Shown: piece after piece, positions 22,901 to 32,924 of the stretch
Layout of the letters: the number at the start of each line of letters is the position of its first letter
Numbering within the stretch: position 1 is the stretch's first letter
Source: Schistosoma mansoni
Taxonomy: Eukaryota; Platyhelminthes; Trematoda; Strigeidida; Schistosomatidae
Assembly (NCBI RefSeq): GCF_000237925.1
Contig: NC_031496.1
Span: 20,832,757 to 20,896,756 of the forward strand
Direction of reading: 5' to 3'
Length of the DNA: 64,000 bases
Made by a program: the position numbers and the translations under genes
The notes under the pieces: generated by a model
Database searches by the model: none
Seen by the model: only the letters and a program-made list of their open reading frames with translations
What the model was told of the DNA's origin: nothing

Positions 22901-24382
22901 AAAATATGAGTCATCTGTGGTCTAACCGATTGCACTTAAAAAAAACAGTGTGATTCATTTGATTAAACCGTACCAAATATGAAAAACAAAATCTGTTAAA
23001 AACGTCGGATATTATTCATCCGTAGTACACTAACATTCGTGCCCACATGTAGAATTTTCTAAGGAAAACAATATAAAGTTGATCAATGGGATTGTCGTCT
23101 GTTGTGATGATTCTATCCACTATACCTTGTCAGCATTTTTTTCTCCTAATGGGTTTGGTATGAACTATTAGAAAAATAAAAGTTTGACAACATGGAATAA
23201 CTAATCTTGTGAACACCATAGACTGTTATTCTAGTTGGTTTTTCTATCAATAAAGTATTTTTTTCACACGTAGGTCTTGGTTACTTAGTCGTGATCACTT
23301 AGTACAGTTACGGATTAAAACATCATACATAAATCTTAGTTCTCATTTCAATCAGCATTCGGAACTTAATGTTTATCAAATACACAGGTGGGACATGCGG
23401 CTGATATATGTGATGACAACTAATAAATATCGTTTATCGCACTCGGCTGCATATGATCTAAAATTGTTTCTATAGTCAAGACAAGAGCAGTTCGCTAAGT
23501 TCCATATATAAGAAGTTGATAGTATCATAAGAAAAGTCTAGTATATTAAATAAATTATTTATCTCACTCGCATGTTACTAAGTTGGTGTGTTCTGTATAA
23601 TTAGTGAGTTCATAGTTCAACTTAATGAAGAATAAAAGGTCAGCTTATTGTATTTAAAATTCCAAACCTATTTATGAGTCTTGCTCATCCGAGAAAAAAG
23701 AAAATAGTGATTGAAAATTAGGTAGCACTACCAAATTCTTAACCATTACAATTTCTTGATATAATACCTTATGAGAACTGTCAACAGACAAGAAACTTGT
23801 TCACATTAACCAAATAGACTGTTATTTGTTATCCATGAGAAATAAAGTAAACTTCCCTATTGTTACTTGTTAAATTATTAGAATTAACAGAGTAAAATGT
23901 ATACATTATATTCTTTGGTATTTCCTTGAAAATCAAGATGTCAACTGAAAACAACTCCCACATTTAATACATATGTAGAAATTTGGACCAAAATAACAGA
24001 AGGTAAATGATTTACAAAACAGGGAAAAATGTGATGATTTTCTAGAATTTTAAAGTTCACCATAGATTTGTGAAGAAGTAATAACAAAACAATTATCTGG
24101 GTTTCAATATTTTAGTACCGTTTACCTTTAGGTTGCTTCTGGTGCAATATAGAAATAATTTTATTCTAACTAGGAAAAACCTTAAAAACGATCAACTATT
24201 ATTTTACTGATACCTATTGTATTTCTTAGAGATTTGGGAAATACAACTCCTGAACATTTTGTCACGATCTTTATGCGAATTTCAATTAAATTACTGTTTA
24301 AGAAACAGATTGGTTCTTCGAAGAGACATTTCATTTGTTTCATTCTTTAGTCTGTACAAGCCCAAATCTATACACAACTTAC
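19996..24382. other. gene-poor AT-rich region with one decayed hammerhead SINE
   Basis: No coding stretch is convincing. Positions 21063-21160 hold a minus-strand Smα-like hammerhead fragment (GAAATCCAGAACGCCTGG ... GACTCATCAGCTGGATGTA). On the minus strand the GAAA box has become GAGC, so it should be inactive, and its tRNA-like part is missing. Confidence 0.5.
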
Positions 24383-24521
24383 CATGATAACCTATAATGT
24401 TTGTTAATGATGACAATAATTTATCGATTACGGTGATAAAAAAAATGAGCTGAGGTGTGAAAAGTATTATTCCTATTACGAAACTGAAAAACAGGAGATG
24501 TGGAGATTGTAGAGTTTTCAA
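24383..24521 (-). CDS. candidate first exon with hydrophobic N terminus
   Basis: On the minus strand an ATG at 24521 opens 46 codons and reaches CATG followed by a textbook donor, GTAAGT, with the intron starting at 24382. The peptide begins MKTLQSPHLLFFSFVIGIIL and stays hydrophobic, like a signal peptide or membrane segment. I found no convincing next exon downstream. A TTTTTCAG inside it could instead make it an internal exon. AT-rich DNA yields hydrophobic frames by chance, so this is weak. Confidence 0.2.
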
Positions 24522-24544
24522 TTTAAATTATGAACTAATCTTGG

Positions 24545-24830
24545 CTAGACCACCATTAGAAACCTGAAAACACTGCACGGCCGCTTCCTCTTAGTATGGG
24601 ACTGCTCATGGATACTCAGTCAAGACCCTGCACTGAGTCGAGCCCAGAACTTCTGGTCTCACATGTGAACGCCTAGTTTATTGACTGCAGAGCCGGCATC
24701 CAACAGTGTTAATGTCTAGCTTCGAATCCGCGATGCGGAGTCATGGGTGAGCACTTCTGAAAAGTCCCATAATAAGACAAAACGCCCGTCAAGGGCTTTC
24801 AGTTTTTTTATGGTGGTGACTTACACTATG
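24545..24830 (+). mobile_element. second hammerhead SINE family, inverted composite copy
   Basis: The left half (about 24545-24650) is minus-strand (GACCACCATTAGAAACCTG ... CGGCCGCTTCC). The right half (about 24690-24825) is plus-strand (GCCGGCATCCAACAGTG ... GAGCACTTCTGAAAAGTCC ... CGCCCGTC). The plus-strand core is CTGAAAA and the GAAAC box is CAAAAC, so the ribozyme is decayed. The head-to-head layout is the same as in 16716-17113 and 43640-44035. Confidence 0.6.
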
Positions 24831-24939
24831 GAAACAGAATTTTGTAGAGATTGATAAGATAACCAGAAGTGCTGTATATGTTAAACAAACATTAATAGTT
24901 ATTTTCGAATAAACTAAGCATTGGGTAGATTGTTCTGAA

Positions 24940-25138
24940 TAAAAATAATATATTTGTAAGATCCCAATGAGTAGAAAAACTAAGTTTTTAAATTTTCTGA
25001 AGTTTTGTCTCAATGTAAGTCACTTTTTTAGAGAATAAAAAAGAAGTGGCTTACACTAAGTCACAAAAAGTTAGAAAATTTGAAAATTTAGTTTCTCTAC
25101 TCATCGTGATATTACAAATATATTATTTTTATTTATAA
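24940..25138. repeat. foldback repeat, ~65-bp arms
   Basis: The left arm (AAAAATAATATATTTGTAAG ... AGTAGAAAAACTAAG) is inverted at the right (TTTAGTTTCTCTACTCATC ... ACAAATATATTATTTTTAT). A second inner inverted pair lies around GTAAGTCACTTTTTTAG and AAGTGGCTTAC. The outer ends share AATAATATATTTGTAA with the foldback at 2803-2973, but no GAAAC hammerhead box is present. Confidence 0.65.
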
Positions 25139-25139
25139 C

Positions 25140-25520
25140 AATCTGTAGTGCTGTGCTTCGTTAATCGATCACCTCGATAACCGTTATAATACCCATCTTA
25201 ACGGTGCGTAAAATCAGAAGGCAAAGAGAAGCGGCAACTACAATTTATTGGCAAATGACTAAGGCTAGAAGGTTACAAGCACATGAGCTAGTATCAGCGA
25301 GCATTGAGCAGTCAGTAAGCGAGCAAGCAATTACATAGGTAATTTATAGTCAAATTGAATAAGGAGCAGTCAGTCAGTCAGTCAGCGACAACGTAGGACC
25401 AGGCACATATATGCATCGGTCCAAGTTGCCATACCTTGTTAGCACAACAAGATGAACACCGGATTCATAGAAGTAATTAATTTAGTGGTGGTAGTATATA
25501 AAGGGGCAAAACAAAACAAA
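25140..25520 (-). repeat. dispersed repeat plus RTE-type LINE tail, minus strand
   Basis: Positions 25148-25360 are the reverse of sequence at about 53150-53340 (shared GTAGTTGCCGCTTCT and TTATCGAGGTG). Positions 25373-25440 are the reverse of the LINE tail at 26670-26745, with a (CAGT)n tract at about 25372-25384. The similarity to 26590-26670 continues to about 25510. I cannot tell whether this is one element or two side by side. Confidence 0.55.
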
Positions 25521-26338
25521 GGCTGATAATAGGATTTGCGTGCATACAAATATGGGGAAGAGTAGAGTCATCAAATGATATTGAAGCGATCATTTTGGCT
25601 AGTGTCATGTACTCTAGTGGTCGTAACAGTACAAAGAATATGCAAATTGTTATTATCCAAATGATGTCTGTTAAGTAAGTTAGTGAAAAGGCTTAACCAA
25701 AATTGACCATACTCAAAATTGATTGTAGGATAGTTGCTATAATTCTAACCAACGCTCAGTTTATTCTTTATTTATGATACACTCCCTTATAGCATTTTCC
25801 ATGAATTTACTGATACCAATTTTGAAGTACACTAAACGCGATTCGAACGACCGGTATAGCTCCAAAGAAGCAGGTACACGGATAAACATATCGAGTTGCC
25901 CGGATGCGAGAGCCTATCATTTGGATTACTGATATTCATAAATAAACTAAATAATACTAGTCTCAAAGTTTTTAAGAATAAAACGTTCAAGAAGAGATCT
26001 CGCCACTACTCTATTTTGTCTTATGTATTAATAAATGTTTTCCACTTATTAATAAGGACGTTCTGCACCAACTACCAAAACATTTCATCAACTCATTTTT
26101 CTGATTGATCAGTCGGGGTATCATCTAAAAGGTCTTCCAGTAATCAATAAATCGCACTTAGTGGGAAAACTAATAGAGCTACGAGATGGCGTTTATATTC
26201 GAAGGTTTAAATATGGTCACAAATATAAGAGCATAAATTACACTACTCGCTATTACCAAGTAATATAATCACTAGCAATTATTTGAGGATCCATATTAAT
26301 CCGAAAATATTTTATATTTTCTATATATTTGGGAAGCA
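25521..26338. other. AT-rich spacer
   Basis: Nothing recognised before the gap. A 70-codon frame at 25896-26108 has no family signature. Confidence 0.4.
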
Positions 26339-26538
26339 NNNNNNNNNNNNNNNNNNNNNNNNNNNNNNNNNNNNNNNNNNNNNNNNNNNNNNNNNNNNNN
26401 NNNNNNNNNNNNNNNNNNNNNNNNNNNNNNNNNNNNNNNNNNNNNNNNNNNNNNNNNNNNNNNNNNNNNNNNNNNNNNNNNNNNNNNNNNNNNNNNNNNN
26501 NNNNNNNNNNNNNNNNNNNNNNNNNNNNNNNNNNNNNN
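26339..26538. other. assembly gap, 200 N
   Basis: A run of exactly 200 N placed between repeat copies. The real distance is unknown. Confidence 0.98.
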
Positions 26539-26589
26539 CCTTAAACCTTGAGATTAAAATTGCGTCATATCTGTCTTTCTTCCTGTACC

Positions 26590-26748
26590 ATATCCTTATA
26601 TACAACCTTTCTTTTATATATTACCACCACCAAATTAACTACTAAGAGTTCGGTGCTCATCTTGTTGTCCTGATGAGGTGTGGCAACTTGGACCGATGCA
26701 TATTTGTGCATGGTCCTACGTTGTAGCTGACTGACTGACTGAGCGTCC
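26590..26748 (+). mobile_element. RTE-type LINE 3' end
   Basis: It contains ACCACCACCAAATTAACTAC, then TGAGGTGTGGCAACTTGG, CATGGTCCTACGTTG and a GACTGACTGACTG-like tail. It is an inverted relative of 25373-25510 and matches 5050-5127. It is non-coding and 5'-truncated or cut by the gap. Confidence 0.6.
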
Positions 26749-26940
26749 TCAGTCAAAGAGCAACCCGAAGACCAATGTTGCTATTACAACATAACAGTGA
26801 ATGTCTTTTATAAAAATAGAACGTTTGTAACAGTCAGTAGAAATCGTGTTGTTAGTTGTTTGATTTAATTTAGGATGAAGAATTCAACACACATTAATTT
26901 GTACAGCACCCGAATTATAACATATGTACAGGTCTCTCAT

Positions 26941-27375
26941 TTAAAATGACAAACTGGAAGTATTTACTGGCGAAAAACACTGTAGCAATACTGTCGATTA
27001 TCATGAAAGAATAAATATAATAAATACTAAAATAACGATCTTACCAATTCCTGCATAATAGGATGACTTTGAGTTTCTACACCGTTGCACCTAAGATACA
27101 CTGAAGAGAATTACTAAAAAAGGAATTCCTAACATACTGAAAAACAAAGCATTGAAGGCGTAGCATAACGACAGATCAGTTTTGATGGCATCCAAATCAC
27201 TAACCTAAGACGTTTTGTCAATGAATTTCAATAGCATTACCTCAGTATTAGAATCATTGGAAAAGTTGCTAATTTTGTTTACAAGCTGTTCAACATCATC
27301 AGTAGCTTCTGAAAAAGAAACTAACTGAGCGCTTATTTCTTCAGGTATTTCATCGAAAATGCTGCTGTCAACCAT
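26941..27375 (-). CDS. candidate small three-exon host gene, function unknown
   Basis: On the minus strand, exon 1 (27375-27241) begins at an ATG and encodes 45 codons of acidic, helical-looking peptide (MVDSSIFDEIPEEISAQLVS, then DDVEQLVNKISNF), ending at GAG/GTAATG. Exon 2 (27090-27045, after TATCTTAG) and exon 3 (26990-26941, after ATCGACAG) continue in frame to TAA, giving 76 residues with introns of 150 and 54 nt. Exon 1 is the best part: its codons are not those of AT-rich spacer and the heptad-like spacing suggests a coiled coil. Exons 2 and 3 rest on splice signals alone, and the true gene could have other exons. I do not recognise the family. Confidence 0.38.
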
Positions 27376-28161
27376 TCCAAGTCAATAAGACTGTGCAGTG
27401 CATAAGGCTAAGATGAAAAACAATAGTAAACATCAACTCGATTTGGCGACAATATTGATATAATTTATCAAGTTAATACTTGTTTTACAATCTAGACAAG
27501 TAGTCTGTTAGGTTTACAGATTCACACTCACATTAACACTGAACCAGTCAGACTAAGTAATAAAAATAATGTTTTAAGCAAATTGGCTTAACCGTACCGG
27601 CAGTAAGATGATATAAACATGAGGTCATGAAACAATTACTCCTAGGAAGTATTTCCTTAGTTGTGAACTCTTAGAGTAGTTTGAAACTATATACAAACGA
27701 TCAAGCAAGCTGGTTCCATAGCAATACATTCATTGCTGTGTGTTGATCCATCAATCGATAGGCTTTATGGTACTAAAATATATTTAAAGGAATACCAAAG
27801 TGCACCCTATAGAGGATTTCAACTAAGACACTACAGGTCGATCTTCGGCTTTCGTCAAATTATTGTCTGAATTGATTAGGTTTATTGTTTAACCAGGTTG
27901 GTCGTATTATTTAATGTTGGTGTGTGGGCGAGACTAAACTATATGGACGACCTTTTAACGAATATTAAATGACCTTGAGAAATATTAGCCAATTAGAAGA
28001 CAGTTAGTACACAATAAGAATATATTATACAAAACTCAAAAATTAAAGGGGATACTGTTCTTTTACATGACTCAAAAACTTATCAAGGTTAGATATAGGT
28101 TCAGAAGTTCTAAAATCATAGTGCATCCGGACAGGAACTCATCCATGCGGCTCTATAGTAG
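27376..28161. other. spacer with a repeat that is inverted across the next gap
   Basis: About 27925-27955 (GGCGAGACTAAACTATATGG) recurs in reverse at 28392-28418 beyond the 200-N gap, so an inverted repeat of unknown extent surrounds the gap. No gene seen. Confidence 0.45.
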
Positions 28162-28361
28162 NNNNNNNNNNNNNNNNNNNNNNNNNNNNNNNNNNNNNNN
28201 NNNNNNNNNNNNNNNNNNNNNNNNNNNNNNNNNNNNNNNNNNNNNNNNNNNNNNNNNNNNNNNNNNNNNNNNNNNNNNNNNNNNNNNNNNNNNNNNNNNN
28301 NNNNNNNNNNNNNNNNNNNNNNNNNNNNNNNNNNNNNNNNNNNNNNNNNNNNNNNNNNNNN
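28162..28361. other. assembly gap, 200 N
   Basis: A placeholder gap inside an inverted repeat. Open frames crossing it are artefacts. Confidence 0.98.
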
Positions 28362-28477
28362 TGAAAACCCGCGAAAGCTTCGGATTGGCTCGTCCATATA
28401 GTTTAGTCTCGCCGTTCGTAAAAAGAAAGGCATAAAGTAATCTCACGATTCAAGGAGAGACAAAGAGTGTATACACC

Positions 28478-28870
28478 TACACCCTTGTGATCGATTCTAA
28501 GCCATGTCACCCAGAGTTTCCAACCATTGATTGTGATAGTCGCAAGTACCCCAACCAAATAGTCTGCATCTACGAACACGGATCAGACTAGAAGTTACGA
28601 TTTGTGGACGAACTAATCAAATCTCAGATAGGAATTCCTGGATTTTGGTGCGAAACATTGATGATACCCAAGTATTAGTCTCTGAGTTTGAATAACCGAT
28701 CTACCAGGTACAGACCCGTACATCTATTTACGAGTTACACAAAATGTGAGGGCTAAGGATACGACCCAGTCCCTAAAACCGAAATGGAGTAGGCCTCAAA
28801 CCTGAGATTCGGAGACTAACAACCGTATACCTTAACCAGAGTCAGCCTCATATCCTTATCTTAAGGCTAG
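28478..28870 (+). repeat. dispersed repeat, probably LINE-associated
   Basis: GATTCTAAGCCATGTCACCC and the ~60 bp after it match 6611-6680, where the same sequence follows an RTE-type LINE fragment. The rest (ACGAACTAATCAAATCTC, GGATTTTGGTGCGAAACATT) has repeat-like composition, but I saw no second copy in this window. Confidence 0.4.
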
Positions 28871-29272
28871 TAAAACCAATTCACAAATGAAATGATCTGG
28901 TATTTGCAAATGTTTTATGTGGTAGACGGTGGGTAATTTGTAAACCAAGCTACAACCTATACTGTAATGTACCCACCTTACAAAGATTGAGGAAAATTTG
29001 AGGTTTTCCTTAAAACTTGTTGTTTTAATCATACCAGGAAAGATTTTCAGGTTTTAATCCACATTTTCTTAACGTTTTTTATCGGCACTTCGTCAAAATT
29101 CTCAAACATAGGGAGATTGCACATCCATCTGAGCAGTGATGGAAAAATGACACCTAACTTACATTATCACTAGGAGTATAACGGATACTATAGAAAGCAT
29201 GCAGAAGTCGGGATACTACTAAAAGTGTAGTTACTTGCAAAGAAAGGTTTTAAAGAGCCAATCTCCCTTTTT

Positions 29273-29461
29273 TTGTGGAAATTTTGTCCGTTGTGGGTGA
29301 AGACATCCCATTGTAAAACTAACGCTAAAGCCGGAATCGAAAGTCATATTAACCGGCTATTTATAAGCATTGGATTTCAGTTAGACTACGAAATCTCATT
29401 CCTAAAAAACAGAAATCTTCAACGCGCGCTTAAAACACTTCAAGCTGATATAGATAAATAA
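29273..29461 (+). CDS. candidate exon or small ORF, unknown
   Basis: An open frame of 62 codons, with ATG at about 29330 or an upstream entry, ends at TAA 29459-29461. The C-terminal part (SIGFQLDYEISFLKNRNLQ) looks like soluble protein. It ends 18 nt from the end of the minus-strand frame at 29480-29707, tail to tail. The same DNA on the minus strand offers a splice acceptor (CTGTTTTTTAG), so at most one reading is likely real. Confidence 0.2.
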   Translation: MWKFCPLWVKTSHCKTNAKAGIESHINRLFISIGFQLDYEISFLKNRNLQRALKTLQADIDK

Positions 29462-29479
29462 ACATAGTTGCGCAGCTTA

Positions 29480-29707
29480 CTAAGACACTAACCCAAAATA
29501 GCCTCGAAACGGGTCCGGGTCAATTTTGCCTCCACGACCTTGATCGGCCTCGTCAACGGCGGGTATTTTATATTTGAAGTGCTCGGTATTGTTAGTGCGT
29601 GTGTTAGTTTGCATAGGTTCATCGTGTTTGCATAAGTTAGCAGTGTAGCGATGCCCGAAAACATAAAGAGTATCTTTCAAAATCATTTCAAATGTGCTAT
29701 CTTCCAT
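29480..29707 (-). CDS. candidate small protein or first exon, unknown
   Basis: An ATG at 29707 opens 75 codons to TAG. The peptide begins MEDSTFEMILKDTLYVFGHR and ends near GGKIDPDPFRGYFG. The mixed polar composition and balanced codons look like a real coding exon. A GTTAGT near the end could act as a donor into an acceptor on the same strand (CTGTTTTTTAG, about 29405), giving a short alternative C terminus. I do not recognise a family. DNA above 29708 shows no obvious promoter. Confidence 0.35.
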   Translation of the reverse strand: MEDSTFEMILKDTLYVFGHRYTANLCKHDEPMQTNTRTNNTEHFKYKIPAVDEADQGRGGKIDPDPFRGYFGLVS

Positions 29708-29989
29708 TTTTAGTGTTGCATGTGAAGATTTCGATCAAGTTCGCGAATACAGCATCAATTTAGAATAATGAAAGCCTAGTTACTTCTTTTTACAGTCTTA
29801 AGTACTTTGAAAAGCTATTATTTTAAGGCTGGAAAATTATGGTGGCATATTTACTGGTATACAGCTAGTTAGAATTGCGATTCGTGACAACATTCAGTCA
29901 ATAATAAGTTAATGAATTGTTGAGTTTATCACTATTTATTAACTTTCTCAAACAACTGACTTGGATAGGCAATCGAGGAGACGAAAAAG

Positions 29990-30245
29990 AGGAAAGAGAG
30001 AACTTGATTGGAGAAGGTATGTTAGCAAAATCGATCTAATCAAACGTTAATCAATATTTATAGTCACACAAAAATAAGCTACAAGCATGTGATGAGTAGG
30101 ATAAGGTGCACACACACATATAAAAACAGTCAAGATTAATGAACGAATAACTGACATGGTCAAAATGTAATTCAAGCAGAATGAATAAATCGGTCTATCT
30201 AGAGGCTAGAATAAACTATGTGGGCTTGCCTAGCACTACACTGTA
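29990..30245 (+). repeat. dispersed repeat A, copy 1
   Basis: TCTAATCAAACGTTAATCAA ... GCTACAAGCATGTGATGAG ... AAAACAGTCAAGATTAATGA ... GAGGCTAGAATAAACTATG is matched along its length, in the same orientation, by 58745-58950. It is non-coding, and the family is unknown to me. Confidence 0.55.
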
Positions 30246-30649
30246 AATCACAAATCATGCATGCAGACATAGCGTGCGCGTTCTCCGGCAAAAATTTGAT
30301 AATATTATTAGTTATATGAAAAATATATGTCTATAGGAGGCTAGGAAAGATTTCATTACAAATTGATTCGACAATAAACAACAAAGTGACGTACTAATCA
30401 AGGGTTAAGGAAGAAAATAATTTATAGGTCAGATAATAGTCTAGTTGACAAATATGAAGAAAAGTGACAAACACAAACGTCATTATAATAATCTGAGTAA
30501 TAATCAAGAAAACTTGTATAAGGTAATAATAATAACTGACTAGAGTTTAAAATGTAAAATAGTGATTTAAAAAACAAAAAACCGATAATAATCAGATAAA
30601 AGTGCAGAAAAAAACGACAACTAAAATCGTACCCAATGAGGGAATTAGA

Positions 30650-30870
30650 GCCAAGGAAGGGTGAGAGGTCGGACAAATCGTTTCTGCACGTCTCGGTATT
30701 CCGTCGATAGTCCGAGATCACCAACAGATATATCTTATTGCAGCCATTAACAACCTTCTGTTTTTCAGCCTACCGAGGGATCCACGTCGATACCTGGCAC
30801 GTAATCTTCATGTAGTGGTGATCATATTCAATGGCGACTCGACGCCGACTACAGTGTAATGACATCCTTC
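30650..30870 (-). repeat. dispersed repeat B, minus copy
   Basis: Reversed, this matches 57830-58000: GGCGTCGAGTC, ATGATCACCACTAC, then CGGAATACCGAGACGTGC. It lies near repeat A at both locations but in opposite relative orientation. Confidence 0.5.
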
Positions 30871-31939
30871 TGGGCCTCTCATACTACGTTGGAGACTTGA
30901 ACCAGATTATTATTCAATAATAATATTGGATTTTATCTTTCTCATTATGCCGTTGTTGCCACCACATGCAGAGGAACCTTTTTAACCGATTGAACTCATT
31001 TGTGGTGAGTTTCACTGTTTGATGCCAAGTCTTTAATAGATGAATCATATTGAAAACGAAATGAAAATTGTTCTGTAGCTCATTGTTATCAAAATAACTC
31101 GACAGCCTGATGCCCATAAGTGTTTAAAATTCAGATAATACTGTGGTTTGATAAAGAGATTCTGTTTACCACCATAAATATGGATCGATCACAAAATTGA
31201 ACCATCTCACAAATTATTTTCATTGATTTTGATGACGAAGATTAATATCGACACGTCACCTGACCGGAAAGCGGAGGACTTGTAGTGATATTGGTTCCTA
31301 AACACACGACCTATGAAGATGAGCGTCTAATTACCTAGAAGGCTTATCCAACATGTCACACACAGAGGAGGTCAACAGTGGTGAAAGCGACAACAAAGAA
31401 TCGAAATTGCATGGCTCAGCCATATAGGCGTGGTCACTCTGTATAGCCTATTGCTTTTCGAGTTGAATACACTACTACCTACCCAACCTAAATGTGTTCT
31501 TCAGACGTATAAGACATTATATGTCTGACTGTCGCGATGGGATGAGTCAGTGTAAACCATGATGTGACTCCACGTAGGCTTTTTTTATTAGATGGTCACA
31601 TTGTGACAAATCTACAGTTTTGGGGTTAATTCTATCATTGTGGTACCGAAGATAAATGTACCAATACTGAATTTGATCATAATTTTACAGGCTAATTGTT
31701 CTGACACAATGTGAAAACATGTTTACGATAGCCTGTCATTAAGGTTTCGCATTGATGGCACTCTCAATTAAATCGTAGAGCGCTATGAACTCCAGAGTCT
31801 TCAGAGAGGGCATAAATAATCAAACCTAATGCCTAGGAAAATTGTTGCTCATTCACCAGTGTTATGCGTAAGGACGGTGAGAAGTTTAGTAGCAAAATGC
31901 TACTAGGCTTAAACTCCAACGTCTAAAAAAACAAGGTGT
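30871..31939. other. spacer
   Basis: I see no gene or identified repeat. The 67-codon minus frame at 30914-31117 has no family signature. Remnants of the Gypsy copy may begin before 31940 but are not readable. Confidence 0.35.
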
Positions 31940-32567
31940 TCTATCACTAGTTTCATTCTCAGCTTGAGTAGCTCCCATTATGATCCTATGGTGCTATTGA
32001 TAGTTGCAGCAGATGCATCTGCAAACGGTGTGGGAGCAGTAATTTCACGCGAACTTCAAAATTGAATGGAAAGAACAGTAATACACGCATCTAGGTCATT
32101 CAAATCAGCAGAGAAATACTATAGTCAGATCGAAAAAGAAGCGTTAGCGATTGTTTTTGCTGTACATTGTTTTCACAAAACGCTTTATGTCAGACGTTTT
32201 GCCTTGTTGACTGACCACAAATCCTTATTATAAGTTTCGGGCTCGAAGTTTGTAATGTCGGTGAGTTCAGCAAACCGAAAACAGAGGTGGGCGACAACAC
32301 TCTTAGAACAAACTTTAGATATTCAGTATCATCGGGTAGGAGATTCGGGTCAGTCAGTTAATAATTATTTACCCTGATAGTGATGAAGTTTCGATTCTTG
32401 TTGTGACTCCTACTACAGATCATGCAAATGGCAGTTTCATGGATGCAGTGAGATCCCTTTCCGTAACGGCTTGCCAAGTAGCCAGTGCCACAAGGAGGGA
32501 CTCGACGATTTGATGGATGATTCATCACCTTCAAAATAAATAGACATTGCCCTTAGTCGACGAATTT

Positions 32568-32924
32568 TGTAAGATCATCAACTTTGATGATCTATGTCAA
32601 AATGATTGGGGGCCTACTATAGTTAGACGAGAATGGTGACGAACCAACTAACGCTGAAGTCACACCTCGCGACCGGCTCTTACGTGATTTGAACCATCGA
32701 CACATCAAAGGATCATGGACGCTATGGAGACTGTACAACACAAAGGACGTTATTACAAGAATATATTAGTTAAGGTACAACCACGGAAGTACAGAAGTGA
32801 AAGAACAACCACTGCCGCGTGGGCCAGTCCATGGCATATAATTGATTGATGCGCGTTGACTATCCTTGACCTTGACAGGGATCATGATTGGTTCGATTTT
32901 CAGGGACATTTCACTGACCCTACA
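32568..32924 (+). repeat. left LTR of the nested element
   Basis: It is matched by 35239-35596 and by the solo LTR at 1969-2314. The termini TGTA and TACA are inverted complements, and the first ~20 bp form a small palindrome around CATCAACNTTGATG. Confidence 0.85.

Noticed and set aside
25370-25385. Tandem CAGT units considered as a CRISPR-like or satellite array
   Set aside because: These are the short tail repeat of an RTE-type LINE; no spacers or longer units are present.
30422-30724. 100-codon minus frame with hydrophobic middle
   Set aside because: It partly overlaps dispersed repeat B, and its Phe/Leu/Tyr richness is typical of translated A-rich DNA read in reverse.
32575-32610. TTGATGATCTATGTC followed by GAAATG in the LTR family looked like a hammerhead core, which would make a retrozyme
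   Set aside because: The first base of the core box is not C, the segments between the boxes do not pair as stem II, and the left LTR of the nested element lacks the GAAA box.
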